DNA from: Phragmites australis
Taxonomy: Eukaryota; Streptophyta; Magnoliopsida; Poales; Poaceae
DNA length: 64,000 bases
Direction: 5' to 3'
Assembly: GCF_958298935.1 (NCBI RefSeq)
Contig: NC_084921.1
Coordinates: 51,137,001-51,201,000 of the forward strand
Positions 54,270-64,000 of the stretch are shown here, piece by piece (the stretch's first letter is position 1; each line of letters opens with the position of its first letter). Under the pieces are notes generated by a model that worked only from the letters and a program-made list of their open reading frames with translations, had not been told where the DNA came from and did not search any database. A program made the translations under genes and the position numbers.

Positions 54270-54717
54270 CGTCCAGCAGATCTTGGAGCAGATCTATGAA
54301 TGATGCTGTCACGTGGAATTGAGCCTGGAGTTGGTAACGTTTTAAAATGGTGATGATATGAAAAGACTAGCTATCTGCTATCGCATGATGCCATGGCTCT
54401 GTTTCTGCTTGGTCGTTTTTCTCTTATCTAGCTCACAACCACCTCTTCTCGATCCAGAGAGTTAATAAAAGCAAGCGCTGTGCTAACCACTACCAACAAT
54501 ATGGCACACAATAATTAGAATACTGCTCTTTTTTGTTAGCTGCATAAGTATATTTGCAACTTAAGCATGAGCAAAAGGCTTATGCATTTGATGCAACGAT
54601 GTCAATCGTGCACAGGAAACTTGAGTCACGGTCTAATACTACAACTAATCATTATAGCACTGACCTGGTCTCTGAGAACTGGGGTGTGGCCGTATAATAG
54701 AGAAACGGCAATGGTAA
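54270..54717. other. No gene recognised
   Basis: Intergenic sequence, moderately AT-rich, with no motif that I can assign. Confidence 0.4.
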
Positions 54718-55631
54718 GAGCATCTCGGAGAGTCTTCCAATCGTATTTTTTATAGTCAAATTTAGAGAATTTTATCCTAAAATATAGCTTCAACTGCTCT
54801 CCAATACGGCAATACCACTTTCAATATGTACCAATCCCCAAAATCACTCATCTCGCTCTCTACTTTTAGGAGCGCCCCCTCGCTCCCAAAAATACCTGAT
54901 CGGCCTTAGGCCCACCCCCTCGTCCACACGCGATTGCCAGCGGTGGCGAGCTTCCTCGGTGCCGGAGCCCTGCTGCAGTGCCAGGCTTGGGAAAGGAAGA
55001 CTATAGCATGGGCTACGCACTGGCTTAGCAGAGGAGCGGCTGCTCTGGACGGCGTTGGAGAGGGCCTGGTGGTCGTGGGCTTTCTCGGTGACGGAGTCTA
55101 GTGCCCTGTCATGACCGGCGTTAGAGCAGTTAGCCGTGTGCTCGGTTCACTCGATGGCAGAGGAAACACAGATGCTGGGGAAGGTAGGAGCTCGCAATAG
55201 TTGTATGATGTGGATCTGGTCACAGAAGAGGCAGATGAGGAGGGAATCTACTACTTACCATGTTCAGCCGAGAGAGCAAATGAGAGAGAGAAGAGTAGGG
55301 AGAGCCACATCAGGAGGATAAGGCCAACCGATTGGGTTTCTTGATGGCAGGCCGATGACATTGGCAGACAGCGGGAGGAGGCAGAGACGAGGAACTTCAC
55401 GATGTTAGACGGCGTCAAAATGAGTGCAGGCGAGCTCGACCGCATAGCGCGTGGCTTCTGCGTGCAAACAGAGAAAAGATAGGAGAGAGAGATATGACTA
55501 GTGGGATCCACTTGTCGGTGATATATAAGAAGAAATATAGGGAATGGGTATTGAGAGTTTGTTGAAGAGGAAAAAGATTTAAGATAAAATAAATTTTACT
55601 GGGAAGACTCTTTATATGATGATACTGAGAG
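54718..55631. mobile_element. PIF/Harbinger-like non-autonomous element
   Basis: TAA flanks both ends (54715-54717 and 55632-55634). The left GAGCATCTC...AGAGTCTTCC and the reverse complement of the right, GTATCATC...AGAGTCTTCCC, match. Further inward CAACTGCTCTCCAATAC pairs with CAACAAACTCTCAATAC, giving diverged inverted ends of about 100 bp. The GAGCATCTCC start is common in Tourist/Harbinger elements. The GC-rich middle (54880-55500) has open frames on both strands but no recognised domain; it may be captured sequence. Confidence 0.45.
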
Positions 55632-55634
55632 TAA

Positions 55635-56752
55635 GTTTTAAATAGTCTTTTAAATATGCTATAATAGAGCTAAAAATCACGGTTTATTTAACGGAAATAG
55701 TGTGAAAGCATGGAACAAAATTGCATGCACTATCCGTTTCAGGGGCAGGGTGATTAATGCGAGCGTAAGTGCATATTAGAGTACGAATCAGATGATTAGA
55801 TAGGGGATTGATTCCTTGGTCACCATCGAATTAAGATGGTGGAACATAATACCAGTTGGGCCGATGTGCATGGTACCGCCATTGAGGGGGTGAATGGCCC
55901 AAGGCACCTTCCTCTCTCATTTCCATGGCGAATTTGAGAGGTAACTACACGAGCTAGCCAGGGCTCGAGCAACCAATCAATGTGTTGGCACCGGCAAAGC
56001 TGCTTTTGCATGTCCATCATCACATCATGTGAAAGCGCCCGTTGGCTCCCGTCAATCCACGCTTGACTGCCGCTTCTCGGAGGTGTCTTTGAATTGGTCT
56101 GGCGAACGTCACTAGGAATCGAAAGGACCGCAGGAGCTCTATCTATTTTATTAAAGTAGAATTATTTAGTTTCTTAGATGAAATCGAACTCAAAAACCTT
56201 ATAACTACACGGTTTATTTGAAGAAAAACTGACGAAAAATCCAAACAACTAGATGACTTTAGATCAAAGCTGACCCAACAATAGCCGACATAGCATTGAA
56301 CACAACCCTACCAACTAAGAACGTCCGACGTAGGTTAGCGTTGCCTAGCTCGTACCACGGCGCGACAACTCTGACTTCCACACAAACGGACCACAACTTA
56401 CTGAAACTTATAGCCCTCCTCCGAGGACAAGTGTAATATGTGCCAATGCCCAACCCGACTAAGCCGCCACTAAGCCGATAACCACCGTAGTGAGAGAACT
56501 GGATCACTAGAGTGACATCTCTAAGTAGGACGCGATGTTGAGTCACCGCTGTCGCTCATTCAGTTGCTCGAACTAGGTTTTCACCCACAGTCTCCAGGGG
56601 AGGGGAGTGGGGAGATACCCTGGCAACGCCTCTAAGGAGGATAATGGTGCCTTAGAGCGTCAGCCAAAGATCAGCCATAGCTTTCGTCAGCGGCTCCCAC
56701 TTCCTGCCCCTCGCGCACGATCAGCTCGCGCAAGGGCCATATCCAAAGAAGC
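55635..56752. other. No gene recognised
   Basis: Intergenic sequence. No coding or RNA feature could be supported. Confidence 0.35.
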
Positions 56753-57070
56753 AGCATCACCGCCTCCTCGTATCCACCCCGTCCCACGGCCATCTCAGCA
56801 TCACGAAGCTCTCCACGGCCCAACTTGGAGAAGAGGAGGATGCTGGGTAAGGAGAGGAGCAACGCACACGCCAGGAGCCGGGGCCGACACAGTGTTGCCG
56901 CCACCGAACGCACCATCGCCACCTCGCAGTCACACCGTCCCACGACCATCCTAACGTCACGAAGCTCTTCACGAGCCCAACCTACAAAAGAGGTGGAGGT
57001 CGAACAAGGGGAGGAGCAACTCTAACACCATGAGTCAAGAACAACACGATGTTGCCGTCATCGAGCGTCA
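56753..57070. repeat. Two-copy tandem repeat, period about 157 bp
   Basis: CACC-CGTCCCACG(G/A)CCATC...CACGAAGCTCT(C/T)CACG and GTTGCCG(C/T)CA(C/T)CGA occur in both copies, at about 56753-56911 and 56912-57070. The copies differ noticeably in the middle. Confidence 0.7.
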
Positions 57071-60000
57071 GCCGGAGCAGCAGAAGGAGGGGCGGCCACC
57101 CTGGTTTCAGGCCGGCGCCCACTATCGCCAGCACTACCTCGAAAAGCTGAGGGGGAGTTGGGACCAGCACAGATGAAAGCTGAGGGAGCGCATGAGCAAC
57201 AGAAGAGGAGTTTCCGCGCCACCAGACCACAGCTCCACCGCATTGCAGCGCAACCACACCCCTGAGACATGGGGAAGCCCCACCGCCAGCCATGATAGCG
57301 GCAACACCGCAAGGGCCTGTGGGCCACCAAACCTCCAGAGCACGACCGCCGCCAAATGAAAACTTTCCGCTACAAGTCTCCTTTTGAGGTGGTTCCTCGC
57401 ACAAACAGGCCGTTGCAAGGCCCCTGCCACCGGTCCAACAAGATGGAACACCCACGACCACCCTGGAAGGACACGAGCCGCACCTCCACACATTGACATG
57501 CCGTCGGGGCTCCACGAGTGCAACTCCAGGCCAATAGCACACCACGCTAGCTAGGTCGCGCCATTGGATTGCTGAACCATCGGCCCACCGCGCTGCCAAC
57601 CCGCCAGAACAGTAGGTAGCACGAGTGACAGCTACCGAGGGTGCCATGACCAGTTGAAACCAACCGCATGGAGCCACGTGAAGAACAAAGGAATGGGGCC
57701 ACACCGGTGGTACGCACCCAGCTACAGAGCGTAAGGAACTGAGCAGATCCAACGGAGTGGCGGCTGGATCTGGAACACAGACGATGCGAACAACACCAAG
57801 AAGAAGAGGAGTGGAGAGGGAGGAAAGGGGAACCCACGATGGCTACCACTTGGTGCCACCGCTGCCTTCACCGCTCAGCGTTGGCGGTGTCGGCAGCACC
57901 AAGAACCACCGATGGGGAGCTAGCGCCGCGCTGTGAGATTTACCCCCGAGTTGCCTTGGAGGAGACGATGCGAGGGCCCTGAGCTGTTCATCAATGTCAC
58001 TAGGAATTGCCTCGTGCGTGCGATGAGAGAAAAAGGGAGGCAGCATGCTACAAGCCACCCTTTAGAGCTTTGGTTTCAGATTGAAGTCACTCGAAAACTA
58101 AAAAATTCATGCTCTTTTCAAACAAGTTTAGGCTTTGCACTTCTCACCGGAGCTGAGCTCAATTTTTTCCAAAAGAATGACACATGCTTTTCATGGTGGA
58201 GCGCTGCATAAACTAATGTGCGTTTTCATGACGGAAAATGCTTCATCTCAAGCTCGACTATTTTTAACACAGGGAGCATAGAGGTTGATCACAATGAACA
58301 CCGGAACATTTCTTGTATAGAGGTTACAAATCGACTCTGATAAATTTATATGCGTCGAATGGTCCAGCGATGGAAGATGCGAACGCCAGGCAATACACGT
58401 ATCAGGTGTGTACGCCGAATCCCATCCGTGAGTTGGCGAGTGTAGCCGCGGCGCGTAGATCTAGAACTAGCGCGACAACTACAGCCTCGGGTGCGTGTTT
58501 TGCATTCTTCCCGCCCTCTCCATGCAAACCGACCAACGTCATCTCTCGCCAACTTACCACGGTGGCAGATTGGCGAACACGCCATGGGTGAGCCGTAGGC
58601 AAAGCAACTCTCGTTGAACGGTGGTGGTGGGAAGGATCTCTTAACTTCTCCCGAAATGAAGTCACGGTGATAGCAGATAGGCAAGATTTAATGCTACATT
58701 ATCCCGTAAACACTAAAATCAAATTAGGATTTTTGTGAACAGTAGTTATGCTATATTACTTAGCTGCAGATTGCTATAGTGTTTCGCACATGTTACTGTG
58801 CCCCCTGGCTTCACGCTTGTGAAGTCAGCGGACCGGACCGGGCCCTTCTATTCTACGAGATCACGGGCCTAAACAAAAACGCAGTAGTATTCCATGGTGC
58901 CGCTGCAGTGCCACTGCTACTTTCCATTTTGATCTCACCTAGAGTAGAGCATCGTCAGGGATGTGAACTGAATTTCCCCGCACAGGTGGAATTCACCCGT
59001 CCAATAAAGACTGTGGACTGGTACTAGGAGTACCAGCATTTTTCACCTTTTTTTCTTTTCAAGGATCAGCATTTTTCACCTTTTGTTTTCGGGAAAAAAG
59101 GAGAGAGGAAACCAAGCGGCATTGGGTGCTTTAGAGACCATGCAAAGATGCAGTGGACGGATGGGCTCCTCGACACCTCCCAGGGACGCCGAGACATTGC
59201 CATCACCACATGAATTGGCCCACAAATGCTATGAGTTTGCAGGGGGGAAGAAACTGGAATGGGAGAGCCACTTGAATTCATGATTATGGTGGCATTTTTA
59301 CAAGGATGTGACATTGGAATGTCGGTGGAAGCTGCTTAAGAATGGTAAGACTTGCTTGCAATAGAGATGGCGTCGGTAAGGGTGTGATCGGTTGCTGCAC
59401 TAGAGTAAGTACCCTGACTCTGGTGTATACCTATAATCTATGAGAAAATTTTGTTTTATTACCTGTATATATATTTTAGTTTAGTTTGACGGATACAAAT
59501 ATACGTCCATAGTTTGACTCGAGAGGGGAGCTCTGTAGCTAGCCCGACAGATGCAGACTCTTGTATTCGCTTATGCAGCGACCTACTTATCAGTGTCACA
59601 AAATCATCTTCATACGAGCAACCAATCACAAACACAAATCTTACATCTATTCTTAAAACTTCAGATTCGATCAAACAAACAGAAACTCAGCTCAATCTAT
59701 CCATACAATAATCAACTAAATATTTTTCTTTTCAATAAATATAACTCTACTTAGATTCATATAAATAACTAATCACACGCTAAGTGAGTAACCACGTAAG
59801 TCCTAAACACATTTCGGCTACCTCTGTTCCACTGTACTACGGTTGTACAGACAAGTAAGCACCGAGTTTAATTAAGATTCAAGTGGTAAATACACAAACC
59901 CTTTTAAGTGACATGCTGTGATTACTTAGGATCTATTTGTTTTGGTTTTTGCTTCTAATTTATCAAAAAACTATATTTTTGGTTTTTTTAAAAATTTATT

Positions 60001-60562
60001 TTTGGATTTTAGCTGTTGAATTTTACAATATTTTTTAAGCTTCTCAGCATATTATTTTTCAGAAAAGCTACTCTCCACTAATTTTTTAGCTTCTAATTTA
60101 TTTTATCAGATATATGGCTTCTACAAAAGTCACTTTTTAGCAAACCTATTTATTTAGACTTTTAACTACTGAGCTTCTGACAGAAACAAAAATAACCTGA
60201 AAAAACACGTTTTTACCTTTTTGATGCATCATTTAGAGTGTGAAATAGTCTAATAAATACAATCCTTGTTTTCCTCGACGGACAAGTATTTTGCAACGAT
60301 GCTCCTGAAATGAAGACAGTAGTTTGAGGGTCAAACAAGGTGGAAGTTAACAATAAAAGATCATGCGAAATGGTTTGTTTGGAAATCTTTGACGTAGCAC
60401 GATCAGAACTGTACAGGAAGATTCCTAACAAGTAATCACCACTAAGCAAACACATTAAAAGCTATCAAGTTTGGTAACTGATGGTTGTACTTCATATGTT
60501 TCTCGAGCATGGCTTCACACTGAATTCCCAAACACACAAAGTTGATGTAAACAGTCGACCGG
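57071..60562. other. No gene recognised; contains a dispersed-repeat copy at 59570-59770
   Basis: 57071-57950 is GC-rich with a long open frame on the minus strand (56982-57752) that I attribute to composition. 59570-59770 is related to 33070-33470. 59930-60190 is AT-rich and partly self-complementary around GCTTCTAATTTATC, possibly an old MITE. No gene is supported. Confidence 0.35.
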
Positions 60563-60765
60563 TCAAAGTGGGTCAAATTAGAGCACTTTCTCTAATTAAC
60601 ATACTTATATGTTCATCCTGAGTGGACCGTCTGACGACTGAAATGGGAGATAACAAGTGCATTTCAAAGTGGGTCAAATTAGAGCACTTGCTCTAATTAA
60701 CATACTTATATGTTCATCCTGAGCGGACCGTCTGACGACTGAAATGGGAGATAACAAGTGCATTT
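60563..60765. repeat. Near-identical 101-bp tandem duplication with an internal palindrome
   Basis: Copies 60563-60663 and 60664-60765 differ at about two positions. In the second copy AATTAGAGCA-CT-TGCTCTAATT is a perfect 10-base inverted repeat; in the first one base is changed (TTTCTCTAATT). Confidence 0.92.
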
Positions 60766-61670
60766 CCGTCTCCTAGAAAAACAAGTGCATTTCTTGTCGG
60801 GCTAATGTTTTTGTCCATGCCTTCATTTATTCTCAGCTTTAGGGATTTCTCTCCTAAATATACTGAGAACGAGACAAAGACTGACAAAGGAACCTCATCT
60901 TTTAATGAGTTGCGAAGGAACGAGATAAATGTATTTGACAGTTGTAAAATGACTTGTACTTCCTGCCAAAGTTTTTTTTTGAATGATTCGTATTTAGATT
61001 CGGCTGGAGTAATTGGGAGTTACTCATTGGTTAGTTGGTAGCCATGCTCAAATATTTATTGCCTCTGCAATTCGTTAAACATCAATTTCCACTACTAGTG
61101 CGTGACTAATAGTAACCACATCTGTTTCACACGTGTGAAATTTATAAGAAACAATTCACGAGAAAAATTGAATAAAAAGTTAAGAATACATTAATATAAA
61201 TAGAAAAAATAATAACATATTAATACTTTTTAATACTAATAACGTCTATTAATTTACGTTTTCAAACTGATTGATTTTTTTTAAAACAATTAAGAGGAGA
61301 TTGTTTAATTGTATAAGATATATACGATAAATATTATTTAGATCTGTCATAATTTTACAGAGTATAGATTTCCTCTATTGTATCCATAAATAAAGTCTCT
61401 CGCTTACTAATGAGTGCAATGGGCCAGTAGGGCGCCTAACAGCTCTCACCGACTCCGCTAATCACCCCCGACCCCCCTGGGAAGAATTGGCCCTTGACGG
61501 TACACGACACGGCACGACGACACGACGTGGACCTGAGAAGACGGGCAAAGATTATGGTTAAACTGCCGCGCTCGCTCGCGTCTCCCATTTTCATCTGCAT
61601 GATTTGATTGCTTAGCTCTGTAGCCCTTTCGTTTCTCCTCTTGTGGCCTGGCCGCCTGGGTGGGCTATAG
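60766..61670. other. Promoter-side intergenic region of the right-hand gene
   Basis: It is AT-rich to about 61400, then GC-rich with many CGACACGACG-type strings up to the TATA box. There is no open frame of note. Confidence 0.45.
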
Positions 61671-61677
61671 ATCGTCC

Positions 61678-61686
61678 TCTATATAA
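61678..61686 (+). promoter_or_regulatory. TATA box of the right-hand gene
   Basis: CTATATAAT stands in a CT-rich context. It is followed at the expected distance by a CT-rich leader (GCTCCGCTCTCTCAGAGC), which suggests transcription start near 61710. Confidence 0.7.
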
Positions 61687-61860
61687 TTCCCCTGCTGCTG
61701 CTCCGCTCTCTCAGAGCTTTGTGGAAGAGGCAACCGGAGCCACTCAGACGCCACCTCACCGACTGCGTCGGCTTCTGCCCGTTGCTCTCGCTCGCCATTG
61801 CCGCAGCCCTCTCCTCCTCGAGTTTCCTCCGCCTCGCTTGCCCGCCCGCCCGCCTTCTGG

Positions 61861-62290
61861 GTACGCGCCGCCGCCTCCGGTTCTTGTGCCGGTCTTGGCC
61901 TTCTGATCTGGTTTTGATGCGTTCTTGTCGGGAGGCGCTTGATCTGTTCTTGGTTCTTTGGGTTCTTTTCGCTGGTGGCAGCGTGGCGCCACCATTTGCC
62001 TGATCTGGTGATACCTGTCTCTTTGCTCCCGTTGTGCGGCAGATTCACCCTTTTTCCTATTTCGCTGATTTGTTGCGTTGTTTTTTGGTGCCCCTTAGAT
62101 TTCGGTTTTCCTTCCAACTTTACTTCGCCTTCTCTGTTCTTTTTATCTGTCCATTTGTTCTCTTCCTTGCTGTTCATCTAAGGAGATTTCCACTTCCGTT
62201 CTGTTCCTGTGTGGCATTTGGGCATCGTTTTTTGCTTCAGTGAACCGCAAAAGCTCACGAATCCTCCTTTGTTCGGTGTCTCCATTGCAG
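61861..62290 (+). other. Leader (5' UTR) intron of the right-hand gene
   Basis: The donor is CTTCTGG/GTACGC and the acceptor TCCATTGCAG. The intron is 430 bases, T-rich and G+C-moderate, with three GATCTG motifs in its first 150 bases (61905, 61941 and 62002). Long leader introns near the promoter are common in strongly expressed plant genes and can boost expression. The intron is inferred from sequence only. Confidence 0.65.
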
Positions 62291-62335
62291 ATGAGAAGCG
62301 GCGCAACTGGGGCGGCGGAAGTGCGGTCAGCCTGA
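62291..62335 (+). CDS. Upstream ORF, 14 codons
   Basis: The short frame MRSGATGAAEVRSA starts at the first base of the exon after the leader intron and ends 47 bases before the main start codon. If translated, it could lower translation of the main ORF. Its status depends on the acceptor being used as predicted. It is not known to be conserved. Confidence 0.4.
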   Translation: MRSGATGAAEVRSA

Positions 62336-62382
62336 GCCTTGGGAGTCACTAGACACCGAGCAAGATTCAGAAGCTAAAGCGC

Positions 62383-62423
62383 ATGGGTTCCTTGGAGGCG
62401 CGGTACCGGCCGGCCGGGGCAGC
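62383..62423 (+). CDS. First coding exon of an unidentified gene, continues beyond the window
   Basis: The exon reads MGSLEARYRPAGA plus two bases and ends at a strong donor, GC/GTAAGATC. The context GCATGG is good for plant initiation. Everything upstream (TATA box, CT-rich leader, leader intron, GC-rich exons) has the form of an expressed grass gene. No later exon can be found by 64000, so the following intron is at least 1.5 kb. I cannot name the product from 13 residues. Confidence 0.6.
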
Positions 62424-64000
62424 GTAAGATCTCTCTGCCCAAACCCCCTCGATCTATAAAGCCAAAGCTCCCTTCCCCTCTCCTCCCCTCACCCCCACTC
62501 GCCTGCTTGTGTTGCTTTTGAGCTGGTTATGCTCGATCCTCGGTGCGGTTTGCGTGCTAATCCATTCAGGTTCAGATGTGCGCTTTGCTTTGGCATGTGC
62601 GGTCATGTGCTGCATGTTGGATTGACTCGTATCTAAGCTGGTATTGATGCCTCCGCTGTGGCCTTGGTGGTGACCATCCGCTCTCATCATGTAATCTCGC
62701 AGGAGTGTTGTACTGCAGCCTTGTACCTTGTGCAGGATGTTCGTCTCCTTTGGTCTCCGTCCGCCATGCCCCTTCCCTCCTTAACTTCCCTGGTATTATA
62801 GGTGGTGTGGGCGGTGGTAGTTGTGACATTATGACACTCATCCATCCATCCGTTCTCCCATATTGCCACTCGCTCCCAGCTAGAGCTGGAGAAGCGGCAG
62901 AAACCTGCCCTTTTTCCCCTTTGTGCCGTGGCTCCTGATATGTGTGGTTGCTGATGGTTTGCTGTCGATGTGTTTTAGACGTGTGAATCTGGCTATCTTC
63001 GCTCTTCAGTTTCCCTGTTCTCCTGACCGGAAGTTAGTCTTACTTTTGTGGAGTACATTCGAGTAAAAATTTGGTCGCAGCAGTTTTGCTGTAAAGCGCA
63101 GCCAGGCGTCGGTGGCCATGTGCTCTCGCTGGCATTTTGGCCCCAAAGACTGCTCCATGTGTCAGCAACGCTATTAAAATCTCTGCACGCATTAGTTTCA
63201 TGTTGCAGACTGCCTGCTACGGATGCTGCGTTTGCCTGCTACTGCTGCTGCTTTGTGACTGTGGCCCAGGAGCGTTGAATTAGCGCGCGTAGCGTGTAGA
63301 AAATCCCGGGTTTCGCTGTGTGACCAACCGGTGATTCCTGCTATCTTGGTCGGGTCCATATCCTGCATCAATCTTCTTGATGTTTACGGTTGTACTGCAA
63401 AGTTCTCTTCTCTGCATCTGGGATTAATCATCCATGCAGCTTTTTCGTTGCGTGTTTGACGGTATTAAAAAACGCTGGCGCTAAGCGTTCTTTCGTGATT
63501 TGATCCTAAAAGATGGGGGTTTGGTACCTGGCATCTTCGTGCTTAATGAGGCTCTCCTTTTCTAAAAGATGTGACTAAAAAATTAGAGGCCTGGGGAATA
63601 TGAGAGTGCACTAATATGCTTTTGGTTCCTTTTTAATTCTCAGTGCTGGGGGGCAGTTTTTCCCTTTAGCCTTTTTTCTTCCATAGCCAAAAGATGCTAC
63701 CACACGGCAGTGTACCCACCTCCCAAGTGAAAATATATGACCAATGCAAACTTAAGGAAAGCTGAACACCGGCACCGGTTGTGTTTTTTTAGAACTAAGC
63801 TCTGGTAACAAGTTGGGACGAGGTTGTGTTTTTTTTTTGTTCCGTGGGGACGAGGTTATGTTACCTTCTACTAGTGTCATCATTTCACAATAGTTATTTT
63901 GACAGTGGACCTGATGAACAGTTTGAATTACTTGCATGTACTTTAGCGGGAAACAGTAATCACATAAGCCGGAAATCGTACTTATTTCTTCATTCGTTTT
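62424..64000 (+). other. First coding intron of the right-hand gene, incomplete
   Basis: It begins GTAAGATCTC, is T-rich and has no open frame with coding character. Pyrimidine-AG sites near 63670 and 63694 could be acceptors, but what follows does not look coding. The intron or a non-coding stretch therefore runs to the window end. Confidence 0.5.

Noticed and set aside
56982..57752. 256-codon open frame on the minus strand
   Set aside because: GC-rich, overlaps a tandem repeat, has many Trp/Cys/Gly residues in odd order, and no recognisable domain. Best explained by composition.

Overview
This window is nuclear DNA from a grass (Poaceae); I do not place it more narrowly. The evidence is intron-containing plant genes with GT-AG splice sites, and nested LTR retrotransposons, hAT, Mutator-like, Stowaway-like and Helitron-like elements of kinds typical of grass genomes. 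There are no bacterial operons, tRNA or rRNA genes, or CRISPR arrays. It is a gene-poor stretch: two host genes sit near its edges with about 58 kb of nested repeats between them.

Genes. A complete three-exon gene for a DUF506 (PDDEXK-like) protein of 248 residues lies at 1858-3292 on the plus strand. At the right edge (about 61.68 kb onward, plus strand) is the 5' end of a second gene: TATA box, leader exon, 430-bp leader intron, a 14-codon upstream ORF and a first coding exon (MGSLEARYRPAGA...). The rest of that gene lies beyond the window, and its product is not identified.

Left repeat block (5.5-19.7 kb). Several non-autonomous hAT-type elements carry pieces of host genes. One (5616-6646) carries the first part of a TFIIIC subunit 5 gene and is itself inserted in an older hAT copy. 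Another (12638-13530) carries a broken SAUR auxin-response gene. A truncated Ty1/copia element (7104-10299, minus strand) keeps its 5' LTR, gag, protease and integrase but has lost reverse transcriptase and the 3' LTR. A Mutator-type MITE with a perfect 9-bp target duplication (13709-13966), an 805-bp fold-back repeat (17918-18722) and two nested DNA elements (18951-19719) follow.

Central block (20.9-33.1 kb). A SIRE/Maximus-type copia LTR fragment is interrupted by an 11.5-kb Ty3/gypsy element of Tat/RIRE2 type on the minus strand. That element has LTRs differing at about 20 positions by eye, five premature stops in gag-pol but an open integrase. It also has an extra antisense ORF of about 370 residues with a long coiled coil between pol and the 3' LTR.

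Right repeat block (33-61 kb). This holds a Stowaway-like MITE, a tandemly duplicated LINE remnant (36.4-37.9 kb), two Helitron-like elements (40.7 and 51.6 kb), an 800-bp-scale tandem repeat (41.9-43.8 kb) with a MITE in one copy, a decayed copia RNase H fragment and a tRNA-derived SINE with target duplications (53952-54253). At 49019-50589 is a solo LTR of the same gypsy family, with a perfect GCATG target duplication, nested in a hAT element (48990-51161). The LTRs carry variable numbers of a unit of about 73 bp centred on a CACGTG palindrome.

Nothing here is a clear new molecular system. The points most worth checking are the gene-fragment-carrying hAT elements, the antisense ORF of the gypsy element and the palindromic G-box array in its LTRs.
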